Part shown: positions 58,784 through 64,000 of the stretch, piece after piece
Layout of the letters: each line of letters begins with the position of its first letter
How positions within the stretch are numbered: position 1 is the stretch's first letter
Source of the DNA: an uncultured bacterium
GTDB taxonomy: Bacteria > Bacillota > Clostridia > Lachnospirales > Lachnospiraceae
Direction of reading: 5' to 3'
DNA length: 64,000 nucleotides
NCBI GenBank assembly: GCA_945828315.1
Contig: CALZQA010000006.1
Location: forward strand, 1-64,000
Position numbers and translations under genes: made by a program
The notes under the pieces: model-generated
The model's input: only the letters and a program-made list of their open reading frames with translations
Database searches by the model: none
What the model was told of the DNA's origin: nothing

Positions 58784-58828
58784 TCCATCCGGTTTGTGAT
58801 AGAAAAACTTAAAAGAGGATAAATAATT

Positions 58829-59812
58829 ATGAAAGTAGGCAAAGTACCGGAGGCAGTACTGAAAAGATCTGTGTTAAAACAAATACGAACCAACCGCCCG
58901 GAAGTGCTTCTTGGCGCTTCCGTAGGGGAAGATTGCGCGGCAGTGGCGTTGCAGGAGGATGAAATGTTTGTTTTATCAACCGATCCGATCACCGGCACAG
59001 TCAAGGATATCGGACATCTGGCGATTCAGATCACGTTAAATGACCTTGCGAGTGCGGGAGCAGAGCCCATCGGTGTGATGCTTACTTTTCTTTTGCCTGA
59101 AAAATTGTCTGAGGCGAAGCTGCGTACGATGATGGAACAGGCGGAAGCTGCGGCGCATGCTGCAAATGTGCAGATCATGGGTGGGCATACAGAGGTGACG
59201 CGGGTGGTCAATCAGCCGGTGATCTCCGTTGTCGGTGTCGGAAAAGCAAAAAAAGGGCGTCTGATCTCAACAGCAGGCGCACGTCCCGGCATGGATGTGA
59301 TCGTCACGAAATGGGTCGGTCTGGAAGGAACGTCGATCATAGCAAAGGAAAAAGAAGAAGAGCTTCTGACCCGCTATCCGCAGGCCCTGGTGGATGCGGC
59401 AAAGGAATTTGACGCGTATCTTTCTGTGCTGCCGGAGGCCGCAGTCGCGGTGGAGTCCGGCGTAAGCGCCATGCATGATGTGACCGAAGGGGGCATATTC
59501 GGTGCACTTTGGGAAATGGCAGAGAGCGCAGGCGTCGGACTGGAGATCGACCTGAAAAAGATTCCGATCCGTCAGGAGACGGTGGAGGTCTGTGAGTTTT
59601 TTGATATCAATCCGTATGAACTGATCAGCAGCGGCAGTATGCTGATGGCGGCGTCCGACGGGAATGGTCTGGTGCGGGCGCTGGCGGCGGCGAATATACC
59701 TGCTGTGTGCGTCGGCAAGGTAACGGAGGGCAATGACCGGGTGCTGTTATCCGGTGAGGAACGCCGGTTTTTAGAGCCGCCGAAGGCAGATGAGCTATAT
59801 AAAGTTGTTTGA
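58829..59812 (+). CDS. AIR synthase-related protein (HypE-like), orphan
   Basis: 327 aa; GEDCAAVALQEDEMFVLSTDPITG, HDVTEGGIFGALWEMAE. Confidence 0.85.
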   Translation: MKVGKVPEAVLKRSVLKQIRTNRPEVLLGASVGEDCAAVALQEDEMFVLSTDPITGTVKDIGHLAIQITLNDLASAGAEPIGVMLTFLLPEKLSEAKLRTMMEQAEAAAHAANVQIMGGHTEVTRVVNQPVISVVGVGKAKKGRLISTAGARPGMDVIVTKWVGLEGTSIIAKEKEEELLTRYPQALVDAAKEFDAYLSVLPEAAVAVESGVSAMHDVTEGGIFGALWEMAESAGVGLEIDLKKIPIRQETVEVCEFFDINPYELISSGSMLMAASDGNGLVRALAAANIPAVCVGKVTEGNDRVLLSGEERRFLEPPKADELYKVV

Positions 59813-59872
59813 ATGATGTTTTTTCATTGGAACGGTAAAGAAACGGAACAGTTATAAAAAAGGAGTAAACAT

Positions 59873-60355
59873 ATGCGAGAGAAAATATTGACATTTATCG
59901 AGAAAAACAGTCGCGTGGATCTGCGCGATCTGGCCGTACTTTTGGGCGTGGATGAACAGATGGTTGTAAATGAGCTTGAGGCGATGGAGGCAGAGCATGT
60001 GATCTGTGGCTATCATACACTGATCGACTGGGATAAGACCGATGTGGAAAAGGTGACTGCGATGATCGAGGTGCGCGTTACCCCGCAGCGTGATATGGGA
60101 TTTGACAAGGTGGCAGAGCGCATTTACAATTACCCGGAGGTAAATTCCGTATACCTGATCTCCGGCGGCTTTGACCTGATGGTCACACTGGAAGGAAAGA
60201 CGCTGCGCGATATCTCCACATTTGTAACGGATAAGCTCTCAACACTGGATTCCGTGCTCAGCACGAAGACAAATTTTATTCTGAAGAAATATAAAGACCA
60301 TGGTACGGTCATGGCAGAAGCACCGAAGGATGAAAGGATGTTGATGACACCATGA
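59873..60355 (+). CDS. Lrp/AsnC family transcriptional regulator
   Basis: RVDLRDLAVLLGVDEQMVVNELEAMEAEHVICGYHTLIDW; RAM-like C-terminus. Confidence 0.9.
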   Translation: MREKILTFIEKNSRVDLRDLAVLLGVDEQMVVNELEAMEAEHVICGYHTLIDWDKTDVEKVTAMIEVRVTPQRDMGFDKVAERIYNYPEVNSVYLISGGFDLMVTLEGKTLRDISTFVTDKLSTLDSVLSTKTNFILKKYKDHGTVMAEAPKDERMLMTP

Positions 60356-61530
60356 GAAATCCGCTGAACGAAAAGATTACAACGATAAAACCATCCGGGA
60401 TCCGAAAATTTTTTGACATCGTGAGTGAGATGGAGGATGCTATCTCTCTTGGTGTAGGTGAGCCGGACTTTGATACGCCCTGGCACATTCGTGACGAGGG
60501 TATCTATACATTGGAAAAGGGACGTACCTTTTATACATCCAATGCAGGCTTGAAGGAGCTGCGCATTGAGATCGCAAAATACTTAGACCGCAGATTTCAT
60601 CTTCAGTATGATCCGTTAAATGAGATTCTGATCACTGTAGGCGGCAGCGAGGGTATTGACAACGCCTTCCGCGCGATGATCGATCCGGGTGACGAGGTGC
60701 TGATCCCTCAGCCCAGTTATGTATCCTATGGGCCCTGCTGTGTACTTGCGGGCGGTGTTCCGGTCATTATCGAATTACAGGAAAAAGACCAGTTTCGGCT
60801 GACACCGGAGGCACTGGAGGCAGCCATCACACCGAAAACAAAAATTCTTGTGCTGCCCTTCCCCAACAATCCGACCGGGGCTGTTATGGAAAAATCAGAT
60901 CTGGAGGCGATCGCTGAGGTCGTGATCAAGCATGACCTGTTTGTGCTTAGCGACGAGATCTATGCGGAGTTGTGCTATCTTGAGGAGCACACATCCATCG
61001 CATCTCTGCCGGGCATGCGTGAGCGCACGATCGTGATCAACGGATTCTCCAAATCTCATGCGATGACGGGTTGGCGGCTTGGCTATGCCTGCGGTCCAAA
61101 AGTCATCATGGACCAGATCTTAAAGATCCATCAGTTCGCCATCATGTGCGCCCCCACCAATAGCCAGTATGCGGCTGTGGAGGCGATGCGCAACGGAGAC
61201 GAGGATGTTGCCATGATGCGTGAGCAGTACAACCAGAGACGGCGTTTTCTGGTGCATGAGTTTGAGCGCATGGGACTGCAGTGCTTTGAGCCCTTTGGAG
61301 CGTTTTACATTTTCCCTTCTATCAAGGAGTTTGGCATGAGCTCCGACGAGTTTGCCACCAGACTGCTTCAGGAAGAAAAGGTGGCAGTCGTTCCCGGTAC
61401 GGCATTCGGCGACTGCGGAGAAGGTTTCCTTCGCATTTCCTATGCATATTCGCTGGATAATCTGAAGGTGGCGCTTGGCAGACTGGAGAAGTTTATTACA
61501 AGACTGCGCGCGGAGGCAAAGCAGGCATGA
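60352..61530 (+). CDS. Class I/II pyridoxal-phosphate aminotransferase
   Basis: SLGVGEPDFDTPWHIRD, PFPNNPTGAVM, GFSKSHAMTGWRLGYACGP. Confidence 0.93.
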   Translation: MRNPLNEKITTIKPSGIRKFFDIVSEMEDAISLGVGEPDFDTPWHIRDEGIYTLEKGRTFYTSNAGLKELRIEIAKYLDRRFHLQYDPLNEILITVGGSEGIDNAFRAMIDPGDEVLIPQPSYVSYGPCCVLAGGVPVIIELQEKDQFRLTPEALEAAITPKTKILVLPFPNNPTGAVMEKSDLEAIAEVVIKHDLFVLSDEIYAELCYLEEHTSIASLPGMRERTIVINGFSKSHAMTGWRLGYACGPKVIMDQILKIHQFAIMCAPTNSQYAAVEAMRNGDEDVAMMREQYNQRRRFLVHEFERMGLQCFEPFGAFYIFPSIKEFGMSSDEFATRLLQEEKVAVVPGTAFGDCGEGFLRISYAYSLDNLKVALGRLEKFITRLRAEAKQA

Positions 61531-62018
61531 TCAATATCGTTTTATTAGAGCCGGAGATCCCGGCAAATACAGGAAATATCGGGCGTACCTGCGTGGCAAC
61601 CGGCACCAGGCTGCACTTGATCGAGCCGCTGGGCTTCTCCTTGAGTGAAAAGGCGTTAAAGCGCGCCGGAATGGATTACTGGTCAGATCTGGACGTGACG
61701 ACCTATGTGGACTATGAAGATTTTCTTGCGCGCAATCCGGGCGCGAAGCTCTACTTTGCGACGACGAAAGGGCGTCACATCTATTCTGATGCACACTACG
61801 AGGATAACTGTTACATTATGTTCGGAAAAGAGAGTGCGGGCATCCCGGAGGAGATTTTAAAGGAGCATCCGGACACGTGCGTGCGCATTCCGATGATCGG
61901 TGAAACGCGCTCGCTCAATCTGTCCAACTCTGTGGCGATCGTTTTATATGAAGCTCTGCGCCAGCAGGGTTTTGCACATATGAAGACAGAGGGAGAACTG
62001 CACCGGCTGCACTGGTAA
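61527..62018 (+). CDS. trmL: tRNA (cytidine(34)-2'-O)-methyltransferase
   Basis: IVLLEPEIPANTGNIGRTCVATGTRLHLIEPLGFSL; VRIPMIGETRSLNLSNSVAIVLYEALRQ. Confidence 0.95.
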   Translation: MINIVLLEPEIPANTGNIGRTCVATGTRLHLIEPLGFSLSEKALKRAGMDYWSDLDVTTYVDYEDFLARNPGAKLYFATTKGRHIYSDAHYEDNCYIMFGKESAGIPEEILKEHPDTCVRIPMIGETRSLNLSNSVAIVLYEALRQQGFAHMKTEGELHRLHW

Positions 62019-62042
62019 AACCGGTTGAAAGGTCGAAAACGT

Positions 62043-62903
62043 ATGGCAACAATGATGGTAAAAGCAAGACAACTGGTACATGAGTACATCCGCCGCGATG
62101 AGGAGGGAAATCCCATTGCAACGCAGGCGGCGCTGGATCATGTGGATATCGATATCGAACCCGGCAGCTTTGTGGCGATCTTAGGGCACAACGGCTCCGG
62201 AAAATCCACGCTGGCAAAGCATCTGAATGTGCTGCTGAGTCCGACGGAGGGGACACTGTGGGTGGACGGAAAGGATACCTCCGACATGGACAACCTTTGG
62301 AAGATCCGCCAGAATACAGGCATGGTATTTCAGAACCCCGATAACCAGATCATCGGAAGCATCGTGGAGGAGGATGTGGGTTTCGGGCCGGAAAATATCG
62401 GCGTCCCTACGGATGAGATCTGGCAGCGGGTGGAGGACAGCCTACGGGCGGTGGGTATGTTAAAATACCGCAGCCACTCTCCGAACAAGCTTTCCGGAGG
62501 ACAGAAGCAGCGCGTGGCAATCGCGGGCGTTGTAGCCATGCAGCCGAAGTGTATCGTTTTGGATGAGCCCACCGCGATGCTGGATCCCAACGGCCGAAAA
62601 GAAGTCCTGCGCACGGTACATGAGCTGAACCGGAAGAAGGGTGTAACGATCATTCTTATCACACATTATATGGAAGAGGTCACAGACGCGGATTACATTT
62701 ATGTCATGGACAGTGGTTCCGTGGTGATGCAGGGTACGCCCCGGGAGATCTTTTCCCGTGTGGAATCCTTAAAAGCACACCGTATGGACGTGCCTCAGAT
62801 CACACTGCTGGCGCATGAACTTAAGCAGGCGGGACTGAATCTCCCGGACGGGATCCTCACAAGGGAAGAATTGATAGAAGCGTTGGAAAAGTTACAGGTA
62901 TAA
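62043..62903 (+). CDS. ecfA1: Energy-coupling factor transporter ATPase 1
   Basis: ILGHNGSGKSTLAKHLN, PNKLSGGQKQRVAIAGVVAMQPKCIVLDEPTAMLDP. Confidence 0.92.
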   Translation: MATMMVKARQLVHEYIRRDEEGNPIATQAALDHVDIDIEPGSFVAILGHNGSGKSTLAKHLNVLLSPTEGTLWVDGKDTSDMDNLWKIRQNTGMVFQNPDNQIIGSIVEEDVGFGPENIGVPTDEIWQRVEDSLRAVGMLKYRSHSPNKLSGGQKQRVAIAGVVAMQPKCIVLDEPTAMLDPNGRKEVLRTVHELNRKKGVTIILITHYMEEVTDADYIYVMDSGSVVMQGTPREIFSRVESLKAHRMDVPQITLLAHELKQAGLNLPDGILTREELIEALEKLQV

Positions 62904-62906
62904 AAT

Positions 62907-63755
62907 ATGTCAATCATTTTAGATAAAGTAAATTACATCTATGGACAGGGTACTGCCTATGAGACGTATGCGTTAAAGGATATCAATCTGGAGATCAAAG
63001 ACGGCCAGTTTATCGGCGTCATCGGTCATACGGGTTCCGGAAAATCCACACTGATCCAGCATCTGAATGGGCTTTTGCGAGCCACAAGCGGAACTATTTA
63101 TTACAACGGTGAGGATATTTACACGGAAGGATACAGCATGCGTGCGCTGCGAAGCAAGGTGGGACTAGTCTTCCAGTATCCCGAGCACCAGCTGTTTGAG
63201 ACAACGATCCTCGATGATGTGTGCTTTGGTCCGATGAATCAGGGTCTGGATAAAAATGCGGCACAGCTGAGGGCCTTTGAAGCGCTGCACAGCGTCGGCA
63301 TACCGGAAGAATTGTTCGATCAGTCACCGTTCGACCTCTCCGGCGGGCAGAAGCGCCGTGTGGCGATCGCAGGTGTACTGGCGATGAAGCCGGAGGTGCT
63401 GATATTGGATGAGCCGACCGCGGGACTTGACCCGAAGGGTCGGGATGAGATCCTGGACCAGGTGGCTGAGCTTCACGCAAAGCAGCATATTACAGTCATT
63501 CTTGTCTCTCACAGCATGGAGGATGTGGCAAAGTATGTGGAGCGTATTATTGTCATGAATCAGGGCAGTGTGATGTACGATGATACGCCGAAGAATGTGT
63601 TCCGCTATTACAAGGAACTGGAACAGGTCGGACTGGCAGCTCCGCAGGTGACCTATCTGATGCACGAGCTGCAGGAGAAAGGCTTCCCGGTGAGCTGTGA
63701 TGCCACGACGGTAGAGGAAGCAAAGCAGGAGATCCTGAGTGTCATGCGTAGCTGA
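62907..63755 (+). CDS. ecfA2: Energy-coupling factor transporter ATPase 2
   Basis: VIGHTGSGKSTLIQHLNGLL, PFDLSGGQKRRVAIAGVLAMKPEVLILDEPTAGLDPKG. Confidence 0.93.
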   Translation: MSIILDKVNYIYGQGTAYETYALKDINLEIKDGQFIGVIGHTGSGKSTLIQHLNGLLRATSGTIYYNGEDIYTEGYSMRALRSKVGLVFQYPEHQLFETTILDDVCFGPMNQGLDKNAAQLRAFEALHSVGIPEELFDQSPFDLSGGQKRRVAIAGVLAMKPEVLILDEPTAGLDPKGRDEILDQVAELHAKQHITVILVSHSMEDVAKYVERIIVMNQGSVMYDDTPKNVFRYYKELEQVGLAAPQVTYLMHELQEKGFPVSCDATTVEEAKQEILSVMRS

Positions 63756-63796
63756 ACTGTCGGGCGGACATTGCATGGCCGCGCTGGAGGAATTTT

Positions 63797-64000
63797 ATGT
63801 TAAGAGATATTACGATAGGACAATATTATCCGACCGGGTCCGTGATCCATCGGATGGATCCGCGGGTAAAGCTGTTCGGAACACTGGTATTTCTGATTTC
63901 CGTATTTGCATATAAAGGCATTGTGGGATTCGCGATCGTTACGCTGTTTCTGGCGGCGCTGATCAGTATTTCAAAGGTACCGTTCCGATACATGATCAAA
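63797..64000 (+). CDS. ecfT: ECF transporter transmembrane protein, partial (window end)
   Basis: MLRDITIGQYYPTGSVIHRMDPRVKLFGTLVFLISVFAYKGIVGFAIV; no stop before 64000. Confidence 0.9.
   Translation, partial: MLRDITIGQYYPTGSVIHRMDPRVKLFGTLVFLISVFAYKGIVGFAIVTLFLAALISISKVPFRYMIK

Overview
The window is one end of a Lachnospiraceae-like (low-GC Firmicute, probable butyrate producer) chromosome contig. No rRNA, tRNA, CRISPR array or intact mobile element was recognised. Bases 1-46 are not genomic: they match an Illumina Nextera i7 adapter plus the Tn5 mosaic end, and the contig starts inside a truncated minus-strand endonuclease III gene. Main contents: MATE transporter; DtxR-type regulator with feoAAB and a small Cys-rich Feo protein; PAS-(degenerate GGDEF)-EAL protein; a ~19 kb amine/polyamine/GABA catabolic island at ~7.5-26.3 kb (three class III aminotransferases, 4-hydroxybutyrate dehydrogenase-like and second Fe-ADH, aldehyde dehydrogenase, N-carbamoylputrescine amidase, amidohydrolase, two NhaC-family and one APC transporter, three cytidylate-kinase-like proteins, LuxR regulator, several leader or inter-gene terminators); rhaD; MCP; putP; an ArsR/HMA/P-type ATPase metal efflux operon; yqeB/yqeC; but with an upstream Rex-like box; sigI/rsgI; rlmD overlapping cysE; Ig-like surface protein; TetR/MMPL/YhgE-like repeat protein; radical SAM; VanW; Lrp/aminotransferase; trmL; ecfA1A2T (cut by the window end). 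The strongest candidate for an undescribed system is the repeated transporter + cytidylate-kinase-like arrangement inside the polyamine/GABA island. All functional calls come from reading sequence and family memory; no searches were run.
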